Counted from the first letter of the stretch, positions 45,018-54,078 are shown. The stretch: 57,515 nucleotides of DNA from Paraburkholderia kirstenboschensis (GCF_904848585.1 NZ_CAJHCR010000028.1:1-57515); one strand, 5' to 3'. The notes: a model not told the origin generated them from the letters alone. A program made the numbers and translations.

Positions 45018-46380
45018 ACTTCACCGCACCACCGGCTTTCGCCTCGCCACGCTGTTTCTGGTGCTGTTCGGCGTGATCGCAATGCTGCTGTTCGGTTACC
45101 TGTACCGCGAGATCACCGGCTTCGAACAGGAACGCATCGACGACTGGCTGATTCGGGAGCACGCCCAGTTGAAACGCGAAGCGCCGGAAGAACTGGTCAA
45201 GCGATTCGAACATCAGAACCAGTTCGATCCTCGACGCCAGCGCCCGTTCGGCCTGTTCCAAGCCAGCGGCAAACATCTTGCCGGCGGCTATGCGGGCGAT
45301 CAGCCGGCGATCCCCGTCTTTGACAAGCCGTTTTCTATGCGTCTCGCAAATCTGCCGGGCCAGCCGCCCGGCCGATGCATCGCCGCGCACGTGCCCGATA
45401 GCCGCATCGCTTTGCAATGCCAGAACACCCTCGAACTCGACCACTTCGACGACGAACTGGTGCAAGCGCTGCTCTCGACGGCAATGATCACGCTCTTGAT
45501 CGGCCTGATCGGGGCGAGCCTGATTGGCATTTCGGCGATGCGGCGACTCGATGCCGTGACCGCGTCGATCGAGGAAATCGTCGCCGGCAATCTCAGCAGG
45601 CGTTTGCCGGTGCATTCGAAACGCGACGACGTGGATCGTCTGGTCGGCGTCGTGAACAGGATGCTCGACGAAATCGAACGCCTGATGAACGAGGTCAAAG
45701 GTGTGTGCGATGCGATTGCGCACGATCTGCGCACGCCGCTCACGCGGATGCTCGGTGGACTCGAACGTGCGCAACGGCGCGCCAAAACCGAGGCAGAGTA
45801 TCGCGCGGCGATTGATGAAACCATCGTGGAAACTACAGGCCTGCTACGCACTTTCAACGCACTGCTCCGTATTTCGGAAATCGAAAGCGGCGTGCGCCGC
45901 GCCGGCTTCACCAGCGTCAATCTGGCCGCCGTCGCCGACGATGTGTTCGAGTTCTACGAGCCGACTGCGGAAGACAAGCAGGTTGCCTTCGAATTGCAGC
46001 GGACCGTGTCCGGGCCGCTGGAGATCCAGGGCGAACCGAATCTGCTGTTCGAGGCGCTTGCGAATCTGGTGGAAAACGCCATCAAGTTCGCGCCGCCCGG
46101 CGGAGTTGTGCGTATCACGCTGTGGCACGATGCAAGAGGTGCTGGCGTGACGATCCAGGACAATGGACCGGGCATCGCACGGTTCGAGCGCGATGCCGTC
46201 CTGCGCCGGTTCTATCGTGGCGAGTCCAGCCGTCGTACGCCCGGCAGCGGCCTGGGGCTCAGTCTGGTCGCCGCCGTGGCCGGCATGCACGGCATGACGC
46301 TGGGGTTCCACGACGCGGACGTCGGTTGCGAGATCAGTCTGTTCAAACCCGCGCAAAGTCATCTGGCAGATAGCCGATGA
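45004..46380 (+). CDS. Membrane sensor histidine kinase
   Basis: A 458-residue kinase. Two membrane helices (LATLFLVLFGVIAMLLFGYL and LLSTAMITLLIGLIGASLIG) bound a ~120-residue periplasmic domain. A HAMP domain (RRLDAVTASIEEIVAGNLS) leads to the H-box with H240 in AIAHDLRTPLTRM, then the N-box (ANLVENAIKFAPPGG), G1 DNGPGIA and G2 GSGLGLSLVAAV. It would sense a periplasmic signal and phosphorylate the regulator it overlaps. ATG 45004 gives the best start; the ORF extends seven codons further inside the previous gene. Confidence 0.92.
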   Translation: MRLTELHRTTGFRLATLFLVLFGVIAMLLFGYLYREITGFEQERIDDWLIREHAQLKREAPEELVKRFEHQNQFDPRRQRPFGLFQASGKHLAGGYAGDQPAIPVFDKPFSMRLANLPGQPPGRCIAAHVPDSRIALQCQNTLELDHFDDELVQALLSTAMITLLIGLIGASLIGISAMRRLDAVTASIEEIVAGNLSRRLPVHSKRDDVDRLVGVVNRMLDEIERLMNEVKGVCDAIAHDLRTPLTRMLGGLERAQRRAKTEAEYRAAIDETIVETTGLLRTFNALLRISEIESGVRRAGFTSVNLAAVADDVFEFYEPTAEDKQVAFELQRTVSGPLEIQGEPNLLFEALANLVENAIKFAPPGGVVRITLWHDARGAGVTIQDNGPGIARFERDAVLRRFYRGESSRRTPGSGLGLSLVAAVAGMHGMTLGFHDADVGCEISLFKPAQSHLADSR

Positions 46381-46585
46381 TCGATCGGTAACTGCCGGTG
46401 CATTGGCCATTCTTTCGAGCGCCGGCGCCCGAGTTCGTTGACCATGTTGAAGAACGCGAGCTCACGGCACGCAGAAACAAGCTGCCTGCTCACGGAGTTT
46501 CGATGAGGTCCGCATAAGATGTATATCCATTTGGCCCTCAAGATTACAAAGCACGTATCCGCCGACATTTCGGTTTCCCCGACCT

Positions 46586-47418
46586 CTAAGGTCTCGCGAT
46601 ACTTTTGAAGATTTCCTTCAGTACCATTTCGCAGACGTCTCGCATCTCATCGGGATTCAGTCCACGCCCCTGCGGAATCAGCGCGGCGTCACGTAAGTCA
46701 TCCGCGACCCTTGAGAAGATACGATCCACCCCGTCGATTACCGCCGCGCGCTCTTCCAGAGAAAGCTTTGCGGCAAGGTCGTCGCTCCACAGCGCGGCCA
46801 GACTACCGACCTCATCGCCAAAGATTTGCACGGTATCGTGAATGTAGAGAATATCCTGCGATGCCTTACCCTTGCGTTTTCGGACATCGCGAATCAGAAT
46901 CTTCTGAGCGATGAACGTTACGGGATTCGGCACCTTCAACCCCGGGATATCTTCGTCCGCTCCACCAACACCCTTTGGGATTGTCACCTCCCAGGGGCTT
47001 AGCATCAACGGCTCGATCTTGCGCAGCTTCTGCGCGCTGATGCCAGCTTTTCGGAGAGTCGCGTCGGCTTGCCCGTCCCGCTTCATCCCGCTGCCCCGCA
47101 ACGAGGTGGGAACTCTGCGTAGAAGCCGTCGTGGTCGTTTCCGAGGGAGTATTGGGTAACAGGCGGCCGGTCCTCTCCATAAAACTTCTCGCTGAAGCCC
47201 GCAGCCAAGAGCGCCTCGCAAATATCGCCCTCGAGCTTGGCGCGGTCGCCAAACGCGACATCTGCATCACGGGTGAATATGGGTGCAAAGCCTGGATTGG
47301 AGAGTGCACGACGGTCTAGGCGATGCAATCGATGGACCCAGCCACCGACAAAGACCAACTGAGCCCGCCACGGCTTGAGCGCAGTTGCCAATGCAACAAA
47401 TGGTTCGAGGTCGTTCAT
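46586..47418 (-). pseudogene. Nucleotidyltransferase (AbiEii/AbiGii-like), frameshifted
   Basis: The 5' frame (47418-47083) carries the fold signature VFVGGWVHRLHRLDRR and the metal-binding pair TRDADVAFGD of minimal nucleotidyltransferases. After YAEF the frame is lost at ~47100; the sequence resumes one base out as TSLRGSGMKRDG and continues to IARP (46586). The second part (WEVTIPKGVG, NPVTFIAQKILIRDVRKRKG) is also typical of AbiEii-type proteins. AbiEii toxins transfer nucleotides to cellular targets. Its ATG overlaps the HTH gene's stop (ATGA). One missing base separates it from an intact 3-gene unit. Confidence 0.65.
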
Positions 47419-48053
47419 ACGGATTCGCCAATGACTCCCTTCAGCACGGTGCTTTCCAGATAGCGCGACTGTTCCTGACCGCGCGAAGGATGCGAGGCCG
47501 AATCAAGCCAAATCTGTATGACGTCGGCAATAAATAAGCCGTCGCGCTGTTCCCTGCCGCGGAACAGCGATTCAGGCGCAAGGGCCTGCCGCATTATCAA
47601 CGCAGGTTGTGCGATGCTTTCATCGGGAACCAGTTGCTTCCAGCGCAGCGCATTTTCGAGGTTGCGTACGTAAAGATATGGAGGAACGCCTTGCACGTGC
47701 CCCACCCTCAGTTTTGCGGCCGCCTCGAACAGGCCGAGACACGCTTCATGTTCACCGAACAGGCGTCCGAGGCGTGACTCAATGCTCCCGGAAAGGAGAA
47801 AGCGCACCGGCACTTCCGGCGTCGATGATGCATATTGCGCTTTCCAGCGCCGACTCAACTCCGCCTTGCGGACGAGGCGCAGTGTGCGCCCTGCCTCCAG
47901 GAACCCTTCGTCCCGTAGAGACGAGACGAAGCGGGACGCCGTCATCGGCGAAACATCGGCCGCCGCAGCAAGTTCCGTGATCGTCCTGTACGAAGCGCGC
48001 GGAGCGGTGAGTAGTCCCACGGGGATATCCGGCGCGAGCAGCACCTTTAGCAT
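47415..48053 (-). CDS. Winged-helix protein, AbiEi antitoxin-like
   Basis: A 212-residue protein. Near the N-terminus a HTH reads ITELAAAADVSPMTASRFVS, then LRDEGFLEAGRTLRLVRKAE. The remainder (RFLLSGSIESRLGRLFGEHE, YLYVRNLENALRWKQLVP, GLFIADVIQIWLD) resembles the C-terminal region of AbiEi-type and related regulators, which repress their own operon and neutralise a nucleotidyltransferase partner. In-frame residues just upstream (FSDLNQW) look conserved, so the true start may lie before ATG 48053. Eight bases separate it from the nuclease-like gene and four overlap the nucleotidyltransferase. Confidence 0.6.
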   Translation of the reverse strand: MLKVLLAPDIPVGLLTAPRASYRTITELAAAADVSPMTASRFVSSLRDEGFLEAGRTLRLVRKAELSRRWKAQYASSTPEVPVRFLLSGSIESRLGRLFGEHEACLGLFEAAAKLRVGHVQGVPPYLYVRNLENALRWKQLVPDESIAQPALIMRQALAPESLFRGREQRDGLFIADVIQIWLDSASHPSRGQEQSRYLESTVLKGVIGESV

Positions 48054-48061
48054 CCACTGGT

Positions 48062-48538
48062 TCAGATCAGAGAAAAGGTTAATGCGCCACGCACCTTGAC
48101 TCCGACGGTCCGCGTCTCACGCTGTTCACGGCTGATGTCATTCAACATTTCGAGCGGCTCACCGATGAACTGTCGGTCGCCTGCTGCGGTTACCATGCCG
48201 ATGGCCACACGACGTCCATAATCCGAGTGAAAGCGCTGTAACCTGTGGAATAACGACTCGTTGAATGAGCGCGTCCAGATAACCGCAAGCGGACGGGCGC
48301 CGGGGAAGTCGTCCGCATACGCTTCGGCTTGGAGAATGGCCTCGGCGAGCTTGGGGATGATCCGGTCAGTGCGCCCCTCCGGGCTGCTTTTAATCTCAAC
48401 AACGTAGCTCACGCCATTAGCCGTAATCAGTAAATCCGGCGTAAACCGAGGGCCACGCGGTCGCGCTATCACGTTCCAACCGCTCTCGCGAAATAGCTGT
48501 TCCACCCCCCGCTCCGCTTCGAAGGCATCGTGTGACAC
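48062..48538 (-). CDS. PD-(D/E)XK nuclease-like protein
   Basis: A 158-residue protein whose N-terminal half has the core of a PD-(D/E)XK fold: D35 in FTPDLLITANG, then YVVEIKSS with E48-x-K50. The rest is alpha/beta (LAEAILQAEAYADDF, LAVIWTRSFNESLFHRL). Such folds occur in restriction enzymes, repair nucleases and non-nuclease DNA-binding proteins. The start is GTG 48538, with AAGGAG eight bases upstream. It is first in an operon with the AbiEi-like and nucleotidyltransferase genes. No methyltransferase is nearby, so it is not an ordinary restriction-modification pair. Confidence 0.6.
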   Translation of the reverse strand: MSHDAFEAERGVEQLFRESGWNVIARPRGPRFTPDLLITANGVSYVVEIKSSPEGRTDRIIPKLAEAILQAEAYADDFPGARPLAVIWTRSFNESLFHRLQRFHSDYGRRVAIGMVTAAGDRQFIGEPLEMLNDISREQRETRTVGVKVRGALTFSLI

Positions 48539-48569
48539 GTCGGGTGCTCCTTGGACAATCCCACCATTG

Positions 48570-48623
48570 ATATCACGCCCATGATAAATACCAAGGACAT
48601 GGTAAATATCACGGCCTTGGTAT
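48570..48623 (-). promoter_or_regulatory. Repeat-rich operator upstream of the nuclease-like operon
   Basis: A 9-bp perfect inverted repeat, ATACCAAGG (48588-48596) and CCTTGGTAT (48615-48623), is interleaved with direct repeats: ATATCACG at 48570 and 48606, and CATGRTAAATA at 48580 and 48598. It lies 32-85 bases upstream of GTG 48538. This arrangement fits cooperative autoregulation by the HTH protein. Confidence 0.6.
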
Positions 48624-48842
48624 CCGCCGGCGGCGTCGGATTTGATTCCGTCAATTAAATGGGGCTCGACCCGCGCCGAGCCGACGGGCAGCCGATACCA
48701 GCGATTGGAGACGCGCCACCACGGTCAGTGGCGAACGGCGATGGTGTGGACCCGGACTTACCTGCGTGACCCAGCGCTCTTACCTATGCGTGGCCCGTTT
48801 GACTTGGCCGCCCGGTCGTCGACCTGGAAGACATTAAATCTG

Positions 48843-49168
48843 TCACCCCGCGTGTGAAGGCAGTGCGACCACGCCCACCGTTCCCATTTGGGAAAGCGTC
48901 GAAAAGAACTCACTATGTGCGCCCGCGTTGACGATCGCCCGCGGCGCGTCGCCGCGTTGGGCAAGCTCGTTCAGCGCCTCCTGCAGACGGCCGCGCCCCA
49001 GCCAAACGCCGGATGGCGCGAGTACAGGAGCGCGGACGCGCGCCACAAGTGAAGCCGCAGGCCAAGCGAAGTATCGATGTTGCCTTGCTGCAGTTCCTTG
49101 AAGTAGGACACGGTCGCGTCGACCCGCTGGCGAACACCGCTCCCCCGACGTGTTGTCGCGGCACACAT
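48843..49168 (-). pseudogene. O-antigen ligase / polymerase (Wzy_C type) remnant
   Basis: Two frames give RVDATVSYFKELQQGNIDTS, LRLHLWRASALLYSRHPAFG and, after a shift, LQEALNELAQRGDAPRAIVN, AGAHSEFFSTLSQMGTVGVV. This is the conserved periplasmic loop and following helix of O-antigen/PglL ligases. Both ends are missing. It sits between the nuclease-like operon promoter and a DUF4148 gene. The region 48624-48842 holds nothing recognised. Confidence 0.65.
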
Positions 49169-49321
49169 CGATTGTTACACACTATTAATTATATAAACTG
49201 ATAGTGCGGGTATATACTGACTCCTGTCACCGCCGCAGCACCCCGCACGGCCCCTCGCCGCGACGGCGGTTCCGAACTCAACAGACGGTTTGCACGCAAT
49301 ACCCATACAGGAAGTTTCACC

Positions 49322-49642
49322 ATGAATGTCAAAACACTTGTTTCCGCCGTCGCGCTTGCTTCGACCCTGGCCGCACCAGCCGTATCGTTCGGCCAGCAAT
49401 CGAACGGACCGGTCACCCGCGCTCAGGTGCGCGCCGAGCTCGTCGAGCTCGAGAAGGCTGGCTATCACGTCGGCGAAGGGGACCAAACCGCCTATCCGGC
49501 TGAAATCCAAGCCGCCGAAGCCAGGGTGGCTGCGCAAAACGGCGCGGCAAGTGGTTACGGTGGTGTCGCAAGTGGTTCGTCGAAGGCAGGCCGCCTAGCC
49601 GTGTCCGCGACCGACTGGAACGCGATGTACAGCCGCCACTGA
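49322..49642 (+). CDS. DUF4148 small exported protein (copy 4)
   Basis: A 106-residue protein with a signal peptide (ASTLAAPAVSFG) and an intact DUF4148 core: PVTRAQVRAELVELEKAGYH, YPAEIQAAEARVAAQNGAAS, then YGGVASGSSKAG. AGGAAG lies just before the ATG. It is the full-length relative of the deleted copy at 18879-19151, while copies 1 and 2 form another subgroup. Function is unknown. Confidence 0.85.
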   Translation: MNVKTLVSAVALASTLAAPAVSFGQQSNGPVTRAQVRAELVELEKAGYHVGEGDQTAYPAEIQAAEARVAAQNGAASGYGGVASGSSKAGRLAVSATDWNAMYSRH

Positions 49643-49732
49643 TCAATTGATTCGTGCGCCTCGGAAGGATACCTGCGTTTGAATGCGCGCCCAGCTCAAT
49701 AGGGAAGCGTAACCGCTCCCACGAAGAAGATT

Positions 49733-50503
49733 ATGGAAGTCCAGAACGCCCGTCGCTGGGCACAAGGGGGAACACGCGCGTGGCTCTCCGCCGGTGCCGC
49801 ATTGGCGATCGCCGGCGGTGTGCGCATGTTGCTTCAGCCTCTTATTGGCCCGTTTTTGCCGGGCACCGCGTTTTCTATCGCGGCGTCGCTGGTCCAATAT
49901 TTTTTAGGACTGGCGCCCGCGCTAACCGTCATGCTGCTCGGCCTTTGCATTGCCGACTATCTGTTCGTGCCGCCGTACGGGATCATTGGCGCATTCGATC
50001 GCGCCGATCTGATCCTTGCGATTTCATATCCCTTGGTAACGCTGCTGGTGATCGTGCTGATCGAATGCTTGCGGCGCTCGCAGTTTCGCGCGGAATTGAT
50101 CGCGTCGGTCGCGCAGTCTCGTTATGAAATGCTGCTGCGTCACGATAACGAGCGCATGCTGACACGTCGCGCCGTTGACGAAACGCACCGCCTGCTGCGC
50201 CACCTGTCGCATCATCACAAGACCTTCATTTTCATTAAGGCGTTGAAGCGCGACGCACTACAACCCGTGGACGATCTGAAGACGCAATGCGTGCTGCCGC
50301 GGCTGCCCAGCGAAATCGCACCCGGTCCGCGCTTTGCCGATGTCGATCCCGACGATATCCAGCGTCTGAGCAAGGCGCTGTGGCCCGGCAGTCATCGCGT
50401 GCATCTGGAGGGCGGCGACGGCGCGCCGAAGCTGATCGAATGCATATGCGAGCGATTCACCACGCATGCGGGGGACTTCCTCGTGTTGCGCATCGGAGGC
50501 TGA
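49733..50503 (+). CDS. DUF4118 membrane protein (KdpD-type transmembrane domain)
   Basis: A 256-residue protein. Four hydrophobic segments in residues ~17-125 (AWLSAGAALAIAGGVRMLL, FLPGTAFSIAASLVQYFLG, APALTVMLLGLCIADYLF, LAISYPLVTLLVIVLIE) match the DUF4118 membrane module of KdpD-like sensors. The ~130-residue cytoplasmic tail is helical (RYEMLLRHDNERMLTRRAVD) without kinase motifs. A GAAGAAG sequence precedes the ATG. A hydrolase gene follows three bases after its stop. Confidence 0.75.
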   Translation: MEVQNARRWAQGGTRAWLSAGAALAIAGGVRMLLQPLIGPFLPGTAFSIAASLVQYFLGLAPALTVMLLGLCIADYLFVPPYGIIGAFDRADLILAISYPLVTLLVIVLIECLRRSQFRAELIASVAQSRYEMLLRHDNERMLTRRAVDETHRLLRHLSHHHKTFIFIKALKRDALQPVDDLKTQCVLPRLPSEIAPGPRFADVDPDDIQRLSKALWPGSHRVHLEGGDGAPKLIECICERFTTHAGDFLVLRIGG

Positions 50504-50506
50504 ACC

Positions 50507-51394
50507 GTGGCCGACCCGACCGCCCTCTTTCTGGCCGGCGACGGTCACGCCGTGCTGATGTTGCACGGCCTGTCCAGTTCGCCGCTCGAATTGCGCTTTC
50601 TGGCGCGCTTTCTCAACGCTGAAGGCTTCACCGCGTGCGCGCCGCTTCTGCCCGGCTATAGCGCCGGTTCCAAAGAGGCCACGATGGAGCGATGGCTCGA
50701 CGCTGCCATGCGCGAATATGACGCGCTGGCCGCGCGTTTCACCCGCGTCTCGATCTGCGGCCTTTCCATCGGCGCGGCACTAGCGCTGGCGCTCGCGCAT
50801 CGACGTCCGCAGGCCCAGTCGCTCGTGTTGCTGTCGCTCACGCTCTCGTACGACGGCTGGGCGATCCCGTGGTATCGCTTTCTGCTCAACTGGGCCTACT
50901 ACACGCCCCTGCGCAAGCGCTGGCGCTACCGCGAAGCAGCGCCGTTCGGCCTGCGCAACGAGGCGCTGCGCGCCAAAATCGCCCGCGCGATGCAGCGTAA
51001 CGACTTCAGCGAAGTCGGTCCGTCCACTATCTCGTTACCGGCGCTGCATCAGGCAGGCCGCCTCGCCTCCAGCGTGCGCACGCTGGTACGCGACATCAAG
51101 ACCGATTGCCTGATCGTGCACGCGATCGACGACGAAACCTCGAGCCCGCGCAACGCCCAGTTCGTTGCCGGCAATATCCGCGCGGCCTTCCTGCGCACAA
51201 TCTGGCTGGATGATTCGTATCACATGATCACGTCGGACAACGAGCGCGAAATCGTCGCGCGCGAAACCGCGCTGTTTCTGCGCGAAAGCGAAGTCGCGCA
51301 TGGTGGCGATGAAGGCGGCAAGCAGCCGGTGGTCTCGAAAGCGCTCGCGCGACGCCTGAGGCAACTCGCGGCGCTAGGCAAGGAACGCGTATGA
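50507..51394 (+). CDS. Alpha/beta hydrolase (serine aminopeptidase S33-like)
   Basis: A 295-residue cytoplasmic hydrolase. The oxyanion HG is in VLMLHGLSSSPLEL. The nucleophile is Ser87 in CGLSIGAAL; the acid is the Asp in VHAIDDETSS and the base the His in DDSYHMITSD. The layout is that of carboxylesterase/monoacylglycerol-lipase-like enzymes; the substrate is unknown. The start is GTG 50507. It overlaps the MipA gene by ATGA, so the DUF4118, hydrolase and MipA genes look like one operon. Confidence 0.85.
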   Translation: MADPTALFLAGDGHAVLMLHGLSSSPLELRFLARFLNAEGFTACAPLLPGYSAGSKEATMERWLDAAMREYDALAARFTRVSICGLSIGAALALALAHRRPQAQSLVLLSLTLSYDGWAIPWYRFLLNWAYYTPLRKRWRYREAAPFGLRNEALRAKIARAMQRNDFSEVGPSTISLPALHQAGRLASSVRTLVRDIKTDCLIVHAIDDETSSPRNAQFVAGNIRAAFLRTIWLDDSYHMITSDNEREIVARETALFLRESEVAHGGDEGGKQPVVSKALARRLRQLAALGKERV

Positions 51395-52275
51395 CAGGCC
51401 GCCCGAGGTTGAAATACGGCAAGCCGCCGCGCGCATCGCTACTGCTCGCGGCGGCGCTCGGCGCTTGGGCGGCGCAGGCCGCTTACGCCGACGACGCGAA
51501 TGCGAACGCAACCGCGAGCGGCACCGCGACGGCAATCGCCACCGACACAAGCAGCGTCACGAACGACGCCATCAGCAAAACCGCGGACAGCAATTGGAAG
51601 ATTGGCGTCGGCCCAGGCCTCGTGATTACGCCCAGGTACCCGGGCTCGCGTCAGTTGAGCGTTTTTCCCTTCCCCGCGCTCGACATCTCCTACGACGATC
51701 GCTTCTTCTCGCAAGGCCCGGACGTGCTCGGCGTCAACGTACTTCGCGACCCGGCCTACCACGTGGGCGCAGCATTGAGTTTCGATTTCCAGAGCCGCAA
51801 GGAATCCGACGACCCCCATCTGCGCGGACTCGGCGACGTGAACGGCGGACCGAAGTTGAAACTGTTCGCCGACTATACGGTGTGGGCGTTCACCGGATCG
51901 GTGGCGCTGTACCAGGACATCGCCGGACATCATCAAGGCACCACGGTGAGCACGGATTTCGTGGCATCGGCGCCGGTAAGCGGCTGGCTGCTCTCCGTGG
52001 GCCCTGGCTTCACATGGGCGAACGGTACTTACACGCGGACGTTTTTCGGTGTGTCCGGGCAGCAGAGCGCCGCATCCGGATTGCCGGCGTATAACACCAG
52101 CGCCGGCGTGCGCGATATCCACATGAACGCCATCGTCACGTACGACTTTTCACGGCACTGGAACGGCTCGGCCGCCGCGACGTTCGGGCGGCTCGAGCAT
52201 GATGCGGCCAATAGCCCGATTACCCAAAAGCGCTTCGAACTTAATATGCTCACTTCGTTGAACTATCGTTTCTGA
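51391..52275 (+). CDS. MipA/OmpV-family outer-membrane protein
   Basis: A 294-residue protein with a signal peptide ending near AAYADD. Then follow a low-complexity Ala/Thr/Asp linker and the MipA beta-barrel: WKIGVGPGLVITPRYPGSRQ, FPFPALDISYDDRFFSQG, GAALSFDFQSRKESDDPHLR, and a C-terminal Phe (LNMLTSLNYRF) needed for outer-membrane insertion. MipA interacts with murein enzymes in E. coli; most homologues are uncharacterised. It is the last gene of the coupled three-gene cluster. Confidence 0.85.
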   Translation: MTGRPRLKYGKPPRASLLLAAALGAWAAQAAYADDANANATASGTATAIATDTSSVTNDAISKTADSNWKIGVGPGLVITPRYPGSRQLSVFPFPALDISYDDRFFSQGPDVLGVNVLRDPAYHVGAALSFDFQSRKESDDPHLRGLGDVNGGPKLKLFADYTVWAFTGSVALYQDIAGHHQGTTVSTDFVASAPVSGWLLSVGPGFTWANGTYTRTFFGVSGQQSAASGLPAYNTSAGVRDIHMNAIVTYDFSRHWNGSAAATFGRLEHDAANSPITQKRFELNMLTSLNYRF

Positions 52276-52399
52276 AGTCGAAAGGCAATCGCGACTTAAG
52301 CGGCTCTGATGTGATGGATGACTCCCTCTGCAAAGCCATCGAGCCTATGCCAGAGTGAAGACGTCGTTACTCCCATTTCACGGGAAAGGAGCGTTCATC

Positions 52400-52498
52400 A
52401 TGAAGATAGCAACTATGGGGCTGGATCTGCCCAAGAGCGTTTTCCAGGTCCATGGGGTGGATTCCCGAGGTCACTGCATTGCGCGCAGGCAGTTGCGC
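52400..52498 (+). mobile_element. IS110-family transposase, N-terminal fragment
   Basis: MKIATMGLDLPKSVFQVHGV followed by DSRGHCIARRQLRR is the RuvC-like N-terminus of IS110/IS1111 transposases. The ~100 bases before it look like the element's left end. It stops after about 33 codons where it joins the GntR-type remnant. Confidence 0.75.
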
Positions 52499-52539
52499 CG
52501 GTTGGGTCTGAGCGTAGCACGAGGTCGAGCCTCGCGTGC

Positions 52540-52776
52540 TCAGGAAAAGACCGCCTCGATATCCGGCGACGCGTCTTTCACCACTTCAAAGTTCAGCGTT
52601 GCCTCAATGTGCTCGAGATGCTCCAGCATGCACGCTGCCGCAGGTGCGCCAACATGCGCCTCGATCGCATCGATCAGGTCGCCGTGCTCGTGATGGGGAC
52701 ATGCGGGAGCATTCGGTTTGTCGTACAGGGTGATCACAAGACACGTCAACGGCGCGAGCTCGCGCATCAACCGCAA
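52540..52776 (-). pseudogene. GntR-family regulator, FCD domain remnant
   Basis: The frame ends with LVITLYDKPNAPACPHHEHG, DLIDAIEAHVGAPAAACMLE, HLEHIEATLNFE. This is the C-terminal FCD ligand-binding segment of GntR regulators (metal-binding HxxxH in HHEHG). The DNA-binding half and most of the FCD domain are missing. Confidence 0.65.
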
Positions 52777-52954
52777 CAGGGGTGTGCGACTGCGTCAGGC
52801 GCCCTTGACCCAGCAAGGCGAATGACGGAGTCGGAATAGGCGAGCCGCCAGAGACGACTCCGCTCGGGCCGACAATTGAGCGACTCATCACTCGCCGATT
52901 CCACCGAAACGAGCTTGCGAACGTTCCCAACAATTGCCCGGATACAGTCGAGCG

Positions 52955-53869
52955 TCAGGTCGCCACTGCGGGTAATATGAGCAAATCCAGAAAAGCACGT
53001 GCGACGGGCACGAGCGGTTCTGCGGCGCTGCCCTTGAAAACAGCCGCGAGTTCCCAGCAAGGCTCCTCGGCTTCGCGCAGAGTCGCCGTGGCGACCGGCG
53101 CGCCACGCGTGTCGCGCACCCTGGCGGAGGCCACAGATGCGGGCACTATCGTTATCGCAAGCCCCTGCGCCGCCAATTCAAGCAACATCGGCATGTCGTT
53201 GACCTCGAAGCTAATCTGGCGCTGCAGCCCGGCAGCTGCAAAGCTTCGATCGACGAGCCGTCGCACGCTCCATTCTGGACGCAGATCGGCGAACGTTTCT
53301 TCGCAAAGATCCGCGAGCTTGAGCCCATTAGCCCCCGCCAGTCGATGATGCGTCGCGCAGACGACGACCATTCCCTCACACGCGAACATTTGCGATCCGA
53401 GATCGTCCGGTGGCGAATCCGAGGGCTGGGTAAAAGCAAGGTCAAGACGTCCTTCCCGCACCTCGTCGATCAACGCGCGCGAGCCATCAAGTGTCAGATG
53501 GATATCGATCCCGCCGAACGCGGCCCGAAACCGCCCCAAGGTAGCAGGCAGATCGACAAAAGGCGCGAGACCGTGAATGGAGCCAATGCTGAGCCGGCCG
53601 CGTGCGAGCCCGTGAACTTGCGTCACAGCGTGGCGCGCGTCGCGCGCAGCCGCGAGCACCCGCCGCGCTTGCGCGAACAGCACTTCGCCGGCAGGAGTGA
53701 AGTCGACTCGCCGCGTGCTGCGGATGAACAACGGTCCGCCCAGTTCGTCCTCCAGTAAGCGGATCGATGCCGACAAGCCGGACTGAACGAGGTTAAGTCG
53801 CCGCGCCGCGCGCGTGAAATGCCGCTCTTCTGCGACCGCTACGAAATGCTCCAGCTGCTTCAAGTCCAC
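52955..53869 (-). CDS. LysR-family transcriptional regulator
   Basis: A 304-residue regulator. The HTH reads LEHFVAVAEERHFTRAARRL, NLVQSGLSASIRLLEDELG, with RSTRRVDFTPAGEVLFAQA. A periplasmic-binding-like effector domain follows (GRLSIGSIHGLAPFVDLPA, LDLAFTQPSD). The start is GTG 53869 with AAGGG upstream. It is divergent from an aldo-keto reductase gene, which is its probable target; the 209-base gap between them is AT-rich, with an ATTGGA repeat near 53934 and 53953. Confidence 0.88.
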   Translation of the reverse strand: MDLKQLEHFVAVAEERHFTRAARRLNLVQSGLSASIRLLEDELGGPLFIRSTRRVDFTPAGEVLFAQARRVLAAARDARHAVTQVHGLARGRLSIGSIHGLAPFVDLPATLGRFRAAFGGIDIHLTLDGSRALIDEVREGRLDLAFTQPSDSPPDDLGSQMFACEGMVVVCATHHRLAGANGLKLADLCEETFADLRPEWSVRRLVDRSFAAAGLQRQISFEVNDMPMLLELAAQGLAITIVPASVASARVRDTRGAPVATATLREAEEPCWELAAVFKGSAAEPLVPVARAFLDLLILPAVAT

Positions 53870-54078
53870 GTTAGCACCCTTCTCACCAAAGGCGATTAAT
53901 CACGAAAACCGCACAATTGGATCATATCTTTCTATTGGAATGTTAAGTCGATCTTCGATATTGTCGACTGCTTTGGAGCGTCAGAGAATCACCGGGCACG
54001 AAGTGCTCGCGCAGTGGAGGACTTAACAACCACACCGCGGCCGTGATTCTGGGCAATATTTATGGAGATTGCTTCATC

